Below, in pieces: positions 8,088 through 16,524 of a stretch of 29,262 nt of DNA. The translations under genes were made by a program, and so were the position numbers. Positions within the stretch are counted from its first letter, which is position 1, and each line of letters begins with the position of its first letter. The stretch comes from Deltaproteobacteria bacterium (lineage in GTDB: Bacteria; Desulfobacterota; DSM-4660; Desulfatiglandales; HGW-15). The notes beneath the pieces are model-generated. The model did not search any database. It worked only from the letters and a program-made list of their open reading frames with translations, and was not told the origin of the DNA. The stretch is taken from positions 1 through 29,262 of the forward strand of contig JAFDHB010000026.1 of assembly GCA_019308985.1 (NCBI GenBank), in the 5' to 3' direction.

Positions 8088-9584
8088 CTAGAATTGATCT
8101 GCGTACTCGTTGGCCCTATCAATTATATCCCCATGCTCGGCCAGTTTCTCGTATGTGGCCTTGAGTTGCATCCGGGTATGTTCCAACCATTCAAGCCTCT
8201 CAGGGGAGCGCGCAGGTATCTTCCCGAGGGCCGCAATAGATTCCCGGAGCCTTCCCAGGTATTTCGTGACATCCGTAAAGACAGGAGGAGAAGACCTGAG
8301 GTCCTCTCCGATTCCTATGACCTCCACGACTTTGTCAGTGCCGGGCTTCCGGGAGAATATGGGCACAGGATACTTTGCGGGTACTATGGCCCCCAGGGAG
8401 TCAAGGTCTTCCTTGAGCGAGACGGCCCTCTTGTCAGCCCCGTTCCCGGCCAGGTTCCTGATAATTCGGTAGGTGAAGGAGAGCCTGGCATTTCCGTACA
8501 GTTGAAGTCTTGCGGGCCGACCCAATGGAGGGGTCCTTTGCTTTTCCAATACCGCATGGGTCGGGATAGGCGGGCCCAGCCTTCCATCCGGGCCTATGGC
8601 CATATCAAATCCCAGGTACCCTATGACCAGGGGGCGGCTGAAGGATTCCTCCATGCTGACCGCCCGGCTCGAGGCAGCCACAATCTTGACGGTGCCGCCG
8701 GGGAGAAACCTTCCCGGAACAGCTCCGGAATCGCCGGCAAGGATTCCTTCTATGTAGGCGTTTAGTCTCTCCAATGATTCCGCATAATTTTCCGTAGTCC
8801 CCGCCTCAACCCCCTCCTTTACCCTGGCAGTCTTCAAGGTCAGCAACTCAACGGGTTTGGGTGCGCCGACAGTAAGTCCGGCTGCCTGAGATTCGGAGGT
8901 GGTCAGGGTCACATTCATCCGACCGGCCAGGTAAACCCGAGAGACAACCCGGATGTAGTTGCGTTTTCCTTCTCGAGAGGCAAACTTCTTGAGGAAGTCC
9001 CTGTGGTCCCTTTCCCAGAGGAGTATGTTCTTTTGGTACAGGGTAATGGTATCAAGACCGTAGGTCTTTGCCTCACCGATTGTTATAGTGCCCTGGGCAG
9101 CATCTGAACCCAGCAAGCTCAACCCTATCGGGACACTCTGCACCGGTATTCCGAGGTTGATTCCCGCGCCGCTCTTGACCGCGAAGGAATAGGTCGGAAA
9201 ATTGGCAGTTGGGGCTTTTTCCCAGCTCTTATCCTGTCCGGGGGAAAGCCACTGGGCCGGGAGTTGGATTTCCGGGCTATCGTGGGCAAAGGAAAGGTCG
9301 TAAAAATCGTAGAACCCTTTTGGGTCGATGCGAGAGATCATGTTGTCCAGGGGGAGAAAACCTTGCTCGGTGTATTGAGCATGTTGTTGATCCACATTGT
9401 ATTGGACAAGAAAGATGTCCCCCACCTGGAGGTCTTCGGTCAGGGGGTACACGGGAATTATCTGGCTGGCCCGGATAACCATGCACCAGTCTTTGGCAAC
9501 GTTCTGGAGTTGTCCTGTTTGCATCCGGCCCGCACACCCCGTCATAATCAAGATGGACAATATTAGGAGCCTGATCTTGCCCAT
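8088..9584 (-). CDS. Predicted outer-membrane or periplasmic lipoprotein of unknown function
   Basis: The 498-aa protein starts MGKIRLLILSILIMTGCAGR, a type II signal peptide with the lipobox MTGC, so Cys17 would be lipidated. The mature protein is rich in beta-type sequence and has no other cysteine cluster. Near the N-terminus SQIIPVYPLTEDLQVGDIFL suggests a surface-exposed assembly; a C-terminal helical region spans the last 70 residues (RESIAALGK to ADQF). AGGAGG lies just upstream of the ATG. The 57-aa gene follows 11 nt after its stop. I do not recognise a family. Confidence 0.8.
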   Translation of the reverse strand: MGKIRLLILSILIMTGCAGRMQTGQLQNVAKDWCMVIRASQIIPVYPLTEDLQVGDIFLVQYNVDQQHAQYTEQGFLPLDNMISRIDPKGFYDFYDLSFAHDSPEIQLPAQWLSPGQDKSWEKAPTANFPTYSFAVKSGAGINLGIPVQSVPIGLSLLGSDAAQGTITIGEAKTYGLDTITLYQKNILLWERDHRDFLKKFASREGKRNYIRVVSRVYLAGRMNVTLTTSESQAAGLTVGAPKPVELLTLKTARVKEGVEAGTTENYAESLERLNAYIEGILAGDSGAVPGRFLPGGTVKIVAASSRAVSMEESFSRPLVIGYLGFDMAIGPDGRLGPPIPTHAVLEKQRTPPLGRPARLQLYGNARLSFTYRIIRNLAGNGADKRAVSLKEDLDSLGAIVPAKYPVPIFSRKPGTDKVVEVIGIGEDLRSSPPVFTDVTKYLGRLRESIAALGKIPARSPERLEWLEHTRMQLKATYEKLAEHGDIIDRANEYADQF

Positions 9585-9594
9585 GATACCTCCT

Positions 9595-9921
9595 TCATTT
9601 CTTCTTGAATCTCATCATGCAATGATATTTCCCTATGTTCTCTGTCTCAACCATCCTAAAGCCGTGGGGGGTTACCATCTCCAGGACCTCTGCCGGATCG
9701 AGCCTTATGTCTGCGGGGGGACCGGGCGGGCCGTCGACCTTGTGAAACTCGATAATTGCCAGGGTTCCGGATTCCTTCAGGACCCGCGCCACCTCTCTCA
9801 GGGCGTCTCCCGCGGTCCCACCCCGCTTGAGATCGTGCAGGACCGTGGCCATGAGGCACGCGTCGACAACACGAAATCTCCTTCTTCCATTGTGCCCCCG
9901 AGGGGGACGAGGGGTGCGCAA
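9595..9921 (-). pseudogene. C-terminal fragment of a class I SAM-dependent methyltransferase
   Basis: Residues from VVDACLMATVLHDL through DALREVARVLKESGTLAIIEFHK to the C-terminal GFRMVETENIGKYHCMMRFKK match the second half of methyltransferase type 11 domains. The first half, with the SAM-binding motif VLDxGxGxG, is missing. Translating 9922-10047 on the minus strand in any frame gives nothing resembling it. The only start at the 5' end is a TTG (9921) without a Shine-Dalgarno, and the first 17 residues are low-complexity Arg/Pro. A deletion or rearrangement has probably removed the 5' part. It ends 10 nt before the lipoprotein gene start. Confidence 0.65.
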
Positions 9922-10043
9922 CAGTTCTTGACAGGCTGTTGCCCAAATCCCTTTGTCTGCTTTACCCCTGAAAAGGGAAGAGGGAACTATCGTGCCCCTT
10001 GGGAGGTCTTTTCACAAGGGGCCGACCACTGTCAACGCCGGGC

Positions 10044-10568
10044 TTAGGTCAACGGCCCCGTCAGATGCAAACGGTGTATCTTGTGCGCAGGGGCCGGGTA
10101 ATGATCATGAGAAGGGAGATGTAGTCTGCGCCCGAACGACCTGATATCAGGGGGCCTATCAAAGCGGCAGAGATGGGCCTCACAATGACAGTCAGAAGAT
10201 CCAAAACCCCTGAGAGGAATCGATACTCCCTGGCACCGGGCCATCACTCCTGCCCAATGGTGTTCCCTGCGGATAGTGTCGGGAGTATACCACACTTCAC
10301 AGGGAGTTACTATCCCGCTGAGGTAATCGATATGCCAGTGCTTGATTCTAGGGCCGGAGAGGTGCCTGGTGACTCGAGCCCGGAGCCCGCCAGGCCCGAA
10401 TGCGCTGCCGAGGTATACATAGTATCCTTTTTGAAGCTCGAGGGTTCCCAGCCTCCCGATCCGGACAGAGCCCCGCCACTTTGAGAGGAAGACAATGGCA
10501 TAGCTCCCGGGCTTGGCGGGTATCTTGAGATCTGTATTATTATACGGTCCGCGCTGTTGCCTTTTCAT
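10044..10568 (-). CDS. DUF123 / GIY-YIG-like nuclease family protein
   Basis: The core matches the DUF123 family related to GIY-YIG nucleases: PGSYAIVFL, RIGRLGTLELQKGYYVYLGS, AFGPGGLRARVTRHL, HWHIDYL and GFGSSDCHCEAHL. Family members are often fused to or near endonuclease III; the activity has rarely been tested. Residues up to about 140 correspond to the usual length. The last 35 residues (from DIRSFGRR) are an extension rich in His and Arg running into the junction with the truncated methyltransferase, so the original stop may have been lost. The ATG at 10568 has no good Shine-Dalgarno. Confidence 0.75.
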   Translation of the reverse strand: MKRQQRGPYNNTDLKIPAKPGSYAIVFLSKWRGSVRIGRLGTLELQKGYYVYLGSAFGPGGLRARVTRHLSGPRIKHWHIDYLSGIVTPCEVWYTPDTIRREHHWAGVMARCQGVSIPLRGFGSSDCHCEAHLCRFDRPPDIRSFGRRLHLPSHDHYPAPAHKIHRLHLTGPLT

Positions 10569-10683
10569 GTGGTGCCTAAAGATTACGCATATGAATCTAC
10601 CCCGGATGGATCGGAAATTTCAAATCCCAAAAGCCAAGTAAATCAAAATGACCCGGCGAAACGGGAAATATCAGAAAAAGTGC

Positions 10684-10712
10684 TTGACAAGGATGCCACA
10701 ATGTAGTATTTT
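10684..10712 (+). promoter_or_regulatory. Sigma-70 promoter candidate
   Basis: TTGACA (10684-10689) is followed after exactly 17 bp by TATTTT (10707-10712). Transcription would start near 10719 and run through the hairpins ahead of the gene at 11069. Confidence 0.5.
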
Positions 10713-10745
10713 TTTCAATACATAAGCATTATCAACCTCCTTCTG

Positions 10746-10792
10746 TAGCCCTTGGACCCGGCCCGACTTGACGAGTCAGGGTCCAAGGGCTA
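10746..10792 (+). other. Perfect 14-bp stem-loop in a leader
   Basis: TAGCCCTTGGACCC (10746-10759) is exactly complementary to GGGTCCAAGGGCTA (10779-10792), with a 19-nt loop. TTCTATTG follows, a weak U-tract, so it may be an attenuator, a small-RNA terminator or an mRNA structure. It starts about 27 nt after the predicted transcription start. Confidence 0.55.
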
Positions 10793-11068
10793 TTCTATTG
10801 ATGGATGATTTTGGGGCAAGGCCCTGATGTTATGGTATTACCAGATCACTCGCCTTCACCGGGATGCCCCGTGGGGAAGCACGGGGAGGGATGGCGAAAG
10901 GTGACAGCGGCGAATCCTTAGGGCGAAGGCGGGTTGGCTTCGGCACAGTTCCGCTTGGCTTTGCCGCGGAAGCCCCTCGGCTCCTACCGGGGAAGCTTCA
11001 CTGCAAGGGGGGACAGTGGGTATTGGAGGACGACATAGGGGGCCTTCACCTGGGCGGTTCCCTTACTT
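10793..11068 (+). other. GC-rich leader with further hairpins, no convincing gene
   Basis: CCCCGTG (10867-10873) and CACGGGG (10880-10886) form a second perfect stem. CGAAG/CTTCG around 10924-10944 and CCCC/CGGGG around 10973-10992 can form more. An open frame crosses this stretch (10864-11211), but its composition is low-complexity Gly/Arg and it overlaps the better gene out of frame. I could not match the sequence to a riboswitch class by eye. Confidence 0.35.
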
Positions 11069-11578
11069 GTGGTCGGAACCTTAGTGATGGCGCAGGAGAA
11101 TCCGGGGCCCCCGGAAGACCCCTTCAATGCCCTTGGTGCCATTCGGGGTTTTGGAAAGATAGAGTTGGCCCTTTACGGCGATGCCGAAAGGTCAGGCCTC
11201 TCCCATGGTGAGCTTCAGGGCTTCATCAAGGGGAAGGTCCTAGGGTCTTTCAAGGGAATGGAGATTCTGCCCCTCCCGCAAATCCCTTTGAATTACACCC
11301 ACGAAAGGGCCATCAGGGACTACTCCGAGGAACTCTACGGGCTTGGCTATGTCTATGTAGAGATCTTCGTGGTGGGCGAGAAGTATCCCGTCGCCTATCA
11401 CATCCGATACCGGTTCGGGAATTGTCTCTACATGGATGAGTCAAAGAAGTGGGCCTTCTGGGAACGGGAGGCCCTGGGTTTCACCTCAAGGAAGGACCTC
11501 AAGGGTGATGTCATGGGGTGGCTGGCCAAACTGACCAAAAAAATGGCAGAGGACTTCCATGGCAGAAGGGGTGACTAG
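11069..11578 (+). CDS. Uncharacterised, probably exported protein with damaged signal peptide
   Basis: The mature part (from about QENPGPPEDPFNALG) is a soluble mixed protein with motifs LPLPQIPLNYTHERAIRDYS and YPVAYHIRYRFGNCLYMD; I do not recognise it. The annotated GTG (11069) gives only MVGTLVMAQ before it. The codons immediately upstream in frame read GAFTWAVPLLVVGTLVMAQ, clearly the core of a signal peptide, but they follow an in-frame TAG at 11036-11038 and contain no ATG. A frameshift upstream, perhaps in the run of five G at 11038-11042 after GGAGGACGACATA, could have removed the true start. The stop overlaps that of the convergent aldolase by 3 nt. Confidence 0.55.
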   Translation: MVGTLVMAQENPGPPEDPFNALGAIRGFGKIELALYGDAERSGLSHGELQGFIKGKVLGSFKGMEILPLPQIPLNYTHERAIRDYSEELYGLGYVYVEIFVVGEKYPVAYHIRYRFGNCLYMDESKKWAFWEREALGFTSRKDLKGDVMGWLAKLTKKMAEDFHGRRGD

Positions 11579-12468
11579 CTCAAGAGCATGGCCCTCTTTA
11601 ATATCCCCCTGATCATCTCTTTTTCCTCTTCCGTGGAGGGTAGAAGGGGGAGCCTGGGGTCTCCACCGAAATAGCCAAGCATATCCAGGGCTGATTTTAG
11701 CCCTGAAATACCATATGTCTCGGTCACGGCCTTGTTCACGGGAATCATCCTGAGCTGGATGCTTCTGGCCTCTTCATATCGTCCCGCTTTGACCAACTGG
11801 AGGATCTCCACGCAGGCTTCGGGCGCAATGTTGGCAAGGGCCAGGATGCCTCCCGGACACCCCAGGGCAAGGGCTCCGAGAAGGACGCTTGCGGTGCCCG
11901 CCAGCACCTGGAACTCGCGGTCACTGCTGTTGATGTACTCGCCGAGCAGGCCGACGCTCCCCGAGCTATCCTTTATTCCGATGATGTTGGGATGTGCTGA
12001 AAGCTCGGCGACAAGACCGGGAGCGAGGTTTATGTGGGTGAATTTGGGCACGTTATAGAGCAAGAGCGGGATGGGGGAATCATCGGCAATCCTCGTATAG
12101 TGCTCGATCAGGGCCCTCTGGCTCACACCTCCCGCAAAGTAGTGGGGGTTGACCACGAGCGCGGCATTGGCCCCCAACTTCGCGCATTCAGCAGTAAGTC
12201 TTTGAGTCTCGAGGGTGGACTCACACCCAGTGCCGGCAATGATGGCCTTTCCCTCAGGGGAAGAGGCGACGACTGTCTCCAGGACCCTTTTCTTCTCGTC
12301 CTCGGACAGGAACACATATTCACCGTTGGAGCCGAGTACGGCGAACCCGGCGATGCCTGTCTGTGCCCACTTTTCGACGTTTTTTGACAAATGGTCGTAT
12401 GCCACCTTGCCGCCCACGAATGGCGTGGTGATCGGCGGGAATATGCCCCTAAGGTTCACCATTGACAT
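11575..12468 (-). CDS. DHDPS/NAL-family aldolase, HOGA-like
   Basis: This 297-aa class I aldolase of the DapA superfamily has Schiff-base K166 in NIIGIKDSSG and catalytic Y138 in LLLYNVP. The substrate loop reads GSNGE (46-50) instead of the GTTGE of dihydrodipicolinate synthase. Blocks such as HYTRIADDSPIP, DREFQVLAGTASVLL, GGILALANIAPE, AVTETYGISGLK and LGYFGGDPRLPL resemble 4-hydroxy-2-oxoglutarate aldolase more than DapA, so a role in 2-oxo acid metabolism is more likely than lysine synthesis (inference from remembered family sequence). AGGAGG lies 6 nt before the ATG at 12468. An upstream start at 12498 would add ten basic residues with no such site. Confidence 0.85.
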   Translation of the reverse strand: MSMVNLRGIFPPITTPFVGGKVAYDHLSKNVEKWAQTGIAGFAVLGSNGEYVFLSEDEKKRVLETVVASSPEGKAIIAGTGCESTLETQRLTAECAKLGANAALVVNPHYFAGGVSQRALIEHYTRIADDSPIPLLLYNVPKFTHINLAPGLVAELSAHPNIIGIKDSSGSVGLLGEYINSSDREFQVLAGTASVLLGALALGCPGGILALANIAPEACVEILQLVKAGRYEEARSIQLRMIPVNKAVTETYGISGLKSALDMLGYFGGDPRLPLLPSTEEEKEMIRGILKRAMLLS

Positions 12469-12556
12469 GCGGGACCTCCTCTTTGGAATGATTCGCAAAG
12501 TCAGAGAACACTTTAAGATAGCTTATTTTGCAGGAATAGATCAATCCCGAACTTGA

Positions 12557-12585
12557 ATCTTATGATTGTTTGCTTATATTTTCAA
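12557..12585 (-). promoter_or_regulatory. Possible sigma-70 promoter for the aldolase gene
   Basis: On the minus strand TTGAAA (12585-12580) is followed after 17 bp by TAAGAT (12562-12557). It sits about 90 bp before the start codon in AT-rich DNA. The rest of the gap to 12904 shows no gene or other site I can support. Confidence 0.4.
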
Positions 12586-12904
12586 CTGATTACAAGGGCT
12601 GTTTACGTGTGCCCGGCACGGGCAACGGTACCAGACATTTAATAGGAGACCTCAATAGCCCCAAGAGATCATCTCCACCGGAGTCTCCCTCTTTTGTCCC
12701 TGTCTGGAGACGGCTATGTGGGTTATGGGGGCGTACGAGGATGTGGGCGAATATTGAGCCTTGTGAAAAGGCCACCCGAGAGGCTACCGAGCCATGCGAT
12801 ATTCCCTGTTCGGGGGATAGAACAGATAGACGGATTTGGGCAATGGCCCGATTGTCTTTGACAATTTCTTGGGATCACCAAATTGGAAAAGGAGATAAGG
12901 CATT

Positions 12905-14353
12905 ATGAACAAGATGAAAGATATCAAAGCAACAAAGAAGGTTCTTTTTTTGGCAGCACTTTTTGTCGCAGTATTTGCAGTCGCATCCATGTTTCATCCC
13001 CTCGTGGCATCAGGAGAACAGCCGACCGGCCCTCAACCATCGGTCCCAAACTCCTTTGCCCAACTGGCAAAGAAGGCCAGCCAATCCGTCGTGAATATCA
13101 GTGCGGTGAAGGTGATCAAGGGACACGGGACGTTTTCGCTGCCCTTTGGCCCGAACGACCCTTTCAGGGACTTTTTCGAGAAGTTCTTTGGGGAGGAGAT
13201 GCCGAAGGATTTTAGGCAGCGGAGCCTCGGGACCGGCTTTATCATCGACAGGGAAGGCTACATCCTTACCAACAATCATGTGGTTGAAAAGACAGATGAA
13301 ATCAAGGTTATCCTGGCAGATGAAAAGGAGTATACCGCAGAAATAGTCGGACGTGACCCGAAGACTGACCTGGCCCTTATTAGGATCAGGCCGGATAAGC
13401 CACTGGTCCCCCTTCCCCTGGGAGACTCAGACAGGATTGAGGTGGGAGACTGGGTTGTGGCCATCGGAAATCCCTTCGGACTTGGACATACCGTCACGGC
13501 AGGTATCGTAAGCGCAAAGTACAGGCACATCGGCGCCGGGCCCTACGAGAATTTCATCCAGACAGATGCCTCCATCAATCCCGGGAACAGCGGAGGGCCG
13601 CTCCTCAACACGGTGGGCGAGGTCATAGGGATCAACACGGCAATCTTTTCCCAGAGCGGCGGGAGTATCGGGATTGGCTTCGCCATACCTATAAACATGG
13701 CAAAAGACCTCCTCCCCCAACTGAAGAAGGGGAAGGTCGTTAGGGGATGGCTGGGTGTGCTGATTCAAGCGATTACGCCGGAGCTGAAAGAGAAGCTTGG
13801 ACTGGAAGGGGAAGGTGGTGCCCTCGTGGCGGATATCACGCCGGGAGGCCCTGCGGACACGGCCGGACTCAAGAGAGGGGACGTAATCATCACCTTCGAC
13901 GGGAAAGAAATCAAGGAAATGCGGGATCTTCCTTACATTGTGGCTTCGACTCCGGTAGGCAAAACAGTGGAGGTGGAGGTCGTTAGAAAGGGAAAGAAGA
14001 AGACCTTCCAAGTAAAGATCGGGGTGCTGAAAGGCGAAGAGGGAGTCCCTGCGCCCACCGAAGAATCTCCGAAGCTCGGCATGACCGTGAAGGAGTTGAC
14101 TCCCGAACTTGCAAGGACCTACGGTCTGTCGGAGACCAGTGGTATAGTCGTTGTTGGGGTCGACAGGGGCTCTCCGGCAGCAGAAGCGGGAATCAGGACC
14201 GGTGACATCATCCTTGAGATCGATCAGGTGCCGGTGGAAGACCTTGAGCAATTCAACAACAGGATGTCTGCCTACAAAGAGGGGGATACAATCCTGCTCC
14301 TGCTCAGAAGGCAGGGGGGAACCCTTTATGTTACCCTGAAGGTCAAAAAGTGA
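12905..14353 (+). CDS. degP: Do-family periplasmic serine protease (HtrA/DegP)
   Basis: The protein (482 aa) degrades or holds misfolded envelope proteins. A signal peptide or anchor covers residues 11-36 (VLFLAALFVAVFAVASMF). The trypsin-like domain carries the triad H125 (TNNHVV), D155 (DPKTDLALI) and S229 (NPGNSGGP). PDZ1 begins about residue 275 (GWLGVLIQAI) and PDZ2 about 385 (KLGMTVKELTPE), giving the DegP/DegQ architecture. AAGGAG lies 10 nt before the ATG. The sensor kinase gene follows closely on the same strand, with the regulator next, so the three are probably cotranscribed. An envelope-stress connection to the kinase is possible but inferred. Confidence 0.95.
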   Translation: MNKMKDIKATKKVLFLAALFVAVFAVASMFHPLVASGEQPTGPQPSVPNSFAQLAKKASQSVVNISAVKVIKGHGTFSLPFGPNDPFRDFFEKFFGEEMPKDFRQRSLGTGFIIDREGYILTNNHVVEKTDEIKVILADEKEYTAEIVGRDPKTDLALIRIRPDKPLVPLPLGDSDRIEVGDWVVAIGNPFGLGHTVTAGIVSAKYRHIGAGPYENFIQTDASINPGNSGGPLLNTVGEVIGINTAIFSQSGGSIGIGFAIPINMAKDLLPQLKKGKVVRGWLGVLIQAITPELKEKLGLEGEGGALVADITPGGPADTAGLKRGDVIITFDGKEIKEMRDLPYIVASTPVGKTVEVEVVRKGKKKTFQVKIGVLKGEEGVPAPTEESPKLGMTVKELTPELARTYGLSETSGIVVVGVDRGSPAAEAGIRTGDIILEIDQVPVEDLEQFNNRMSAYKEGDTILLLLRRQGGTLYVTLKVKK

Positions 14354-14490
14354 TATAAGTGAATGAGGTTAAGGGCGGGATGTCGTACTGCCAAGTCCCG
14401 CCGATTGCGAAGCAATTCGGCAATACTGGAGATCGATCACTTCGATGCCGTCAACATTTTTTGGCACTAAAGAGGCAAATTCGTACGCTT

Positions 14491-16479
14491 ATGACCGCGA
14501 GCGAAGAGAGTCAGAGGGTCTTTGAGTCCTTGTTCAGGCATAGATGGGTGTGGGTTCTTCTGTCCTTGGCGCTTTTGTTGGTGGCTCCTGCCGCCGCAGT
14601 GGCCAAGAAGACGCTGAAGGTTGGGATCCCGGAGTACAGCCCCCCTTTTTCTTTTGTGGACAGGGAGCCGAAGGTGGTTCGGGGATTTTGTGTGGACCTT
14701 GCCAAACTCCTGGCAGGTACCATGGGCGCCAGGGTGGAATTCTACGCCATGAGTGACTCACGGTTGATCACGGCGCTAAAACAGGGCAAAATTGATTTAA
14801 TCAGCGGTATAATGCTCAACCAAGAGGCCAACACGGGGTTCAATTTGATCGAGACGGGTATAAAGGTAGATAGGAAATTTTTTGTCAACGACCTTTGTCT
14901 GACGGTGACATGTTACAAGGACCTCCCAGGACACACAATCGCCGTGGAGAGGGGAAGAAAGATTCTGGATGTCCTGCCTGGGGCAAACAATAATATCAGG
15001 TTGATTGAAGCAAGATCCCAGCAGGAAGCCCTGGGCATGGTGAATTCAGGCAAGGCACATGTATACATATCAAACTGTAGTTTGACCACCCTCTATATCA
15101 TACAAAAGGAGAGATTCGAAAATATTAAGGACGTGGGGATGCCGATCGAGACCGTTCCCCTGGCACTTGCCGTGAAGGAGAATAACCCGGAACTTCTGAC
15201 AGAGATAAGCTTGGCCCTGGGCAAGGTCATGGAAAATAAGAGCTACGATGTCATCCATCAGAAATGGCTCGGCCGGGATACTCGATACAGCGCCTGGAAT
15301 GACTATGTCAAATATATTTTGGGCGCAATGGGGTTGAGTGGCTTTGTGTTGTTTGTGTTGATCTTCTGGAATTTCGTGCTCAAGAGAAAGATCCAAAAGG
15401 TGACTGGGGACCTGAAACGATCCGAGCAAAAATACAGGGATTTGATCGAGTCTTCCCCCGACATGATACATCTGATATCACCGAAAGGCAGTGTGAAATT
15501 GGTAAACAGGATTGCCTTGCAACATCTCGGATACACGGAATCTGAGATTTACAGGCTCAGGCTTGAGGACTTGATCGTTCGGGATCAACAAGGAGATGCA
15601 GCCTTATTTATCAAAAGTGTTTTTGAAAATGGTTTCAGTAACGGGGAATTTGTCTTTCGGGCCAAGGGAGGCATGAAATTTCACGTGGAAATGGTGGCAA
15701 CAACCGTCAGGGGCTTCGATGGTGATGAGCCCATGGCCTGTTGCTTCTCAAGAGATCTGACGGAAAGAAAACGCCTCGAAGAGGATCTCATACAATCGGA
15801 TCGCTTGGCTATTATGGGACAGATGGCAGCAGGGATAGCTCATGAGATCAATAACCCCCTTGGGATCATACTCTCGAACGCAGACTATATGCTCAGCAAT
15901 GACCTGGATACCGAGAGCTTAAGAGAGAGCCTTCGATCCATAGAGCGAAACGCCATACGGGCGGGTAGGATCATTGAGGACCTTCTATCTTTCACCCGCC
16001 CAAAACCACCAGAAAAGGCGCCCGTAAACCTTGTGGACCTCATCGAAGAGAGTATGCTTTTCCTCAAGCAAAAGGTTAAGGAGAAAAGAATCACTTTGAG
16101 GAAGGAGTACCCCGAGGAAAAGGTCATATTCTGGGGGGACGAAAATCTAATTCAACAGGTGTTGATCAATTTGGTGTTGAATTCCGTTCAGGCCAGCCGG
16201 GAAGAGGGAATGATCACAATCAGGGTGGATGTTAAGGGAAAAGGGGACGACAGAAAGGTCGTACTCCAGATAGAGGACAATGGAAGCGGTATAGCCGAAG
16301 AGGATCTGGGGAGGATATTCGATCCCTTCTTTACCTCAAGGAAGGAGAAGGGTTTCGGTCTCGGGCTTTTTACTTCCAGGATAATCGTGGAAAAACACCA
16401 TGGAACCTTGAAGGCGGAGTCGATGTTAGGGAAAGGCACGAGAATGACGGTAGAGCTTCCTGGTAAAGCTGTAACGTGA
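14491..16479 (+). CDS. Membrane sensor histidine kinase with periplasmic solute-binding (SBP_bac_3) domain and PAS
   Basis: Numbered from the ATG at 14491 (662 aa). An N-terminal signal or membrane segment is at 18-38 (WVWVLLSLALLLVAPAAA). A family-3 solute-binding domain follows (about 40-262), with KVGIPEYSPPFSF and CVDLAKLLAGTMG. A second membrane span is at about 275-297, then PAS (about 310-425), HisKA with H451 in AAGIAHEINNP, N box with N564, D596NGSG, FDPFFTSRKEKGFGLGL. The ligand would be a small periplasmic solute such as an amino-acid-like anion. Longer frames start at a GTG (14359) or ATG (14380); I prefer 14491 because it places the signal peptide near the start, though its AGAGG is 14 nt away. 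The partner regulator gene lies immediately downstream. Confidence 0.88.
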   Translation: MTASEESQRVFESLFRHRWVWVLLSLALLLVAPAAAVAKKTLKVGIPEYSPPFSFVDREPKVVRGFCVDLAKLLAGTMGARVEFYAMSDSRLITALKQGKIDLISGIMLNQEANTGFNLIETGIKVDRKFFVNDLCLTVTCYKDLPGHTIAVERGRKILDVLPGANNNIRLIEARSQQEALGMVNSGKAHVYISNCSLTTLYIIQKERFENIKDVGMPIETVPLALAVKENNPELLTEISLALGKVMENKSYDVIHQKWLGRDTRYSAWNDYVKYILGAMGLSGFVLFVLIFWNFVLKRKIQKVTGDLKRSEQKYRDLIESSPDMIHLISPKGSVKLVNRIALQHLGYTESEIYRLRLEDLIVRDQQGDAALFIKSVFENGFSNGEFVFRAKGGMKFHVEMVATTVRGFDGDEPMACCFSRDLTERKRLEEDLIQSDRLAIMGQMAAGIAHEINNPLGIILSNADYMLSNDLDTESLRESLRSIERNAIRAGRIIEDLLSFTRPKPPEKAPVNLVDLIEESMLFLKQKVKEKRITLRKEYPEEKVIFWGDENLIQQVLINLVLNSVQASREEGMITIRVDVKGKGDDRKVVLQIEDNGSGIAEEDLGRIFDPFFTSRKEKGFGLGLFTSRIIVEKHHGTLKAESMLGKGTRMTVELPGKAVT

Positions 16480-16524
16480 ATTGGGCATAGGACATTTCGG
16501 GATGATTGGAAGGAGTTTTTGACC

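Noticed and set aside
9927..9960. 14-bp match TTTGGGCAACAGCC shared with 24066-24079
   Set aside because: Short and isolated; no arms or wider similarity, so not called as a repeat family.
10864..11211. Plus-strand ORF of 115 codons ahead of the 11069 gene
   Set aside because: Gly/Arg-rich low complexity, overlaps the better gene out of frame, lies in the hairpin-rich leader.
12570..12908. Plus-strand ORF in the gap before degP
   Set aside because: No ribosome-binding site, odd composition, overlaps the degP start; nothing recognisable.
12784..12990. Minus-strand ORF with a hydrophobic stretch
   Set aside because: It is the antisense shadow of the degP signal peptide and lacks a Shine-Dalgarno.
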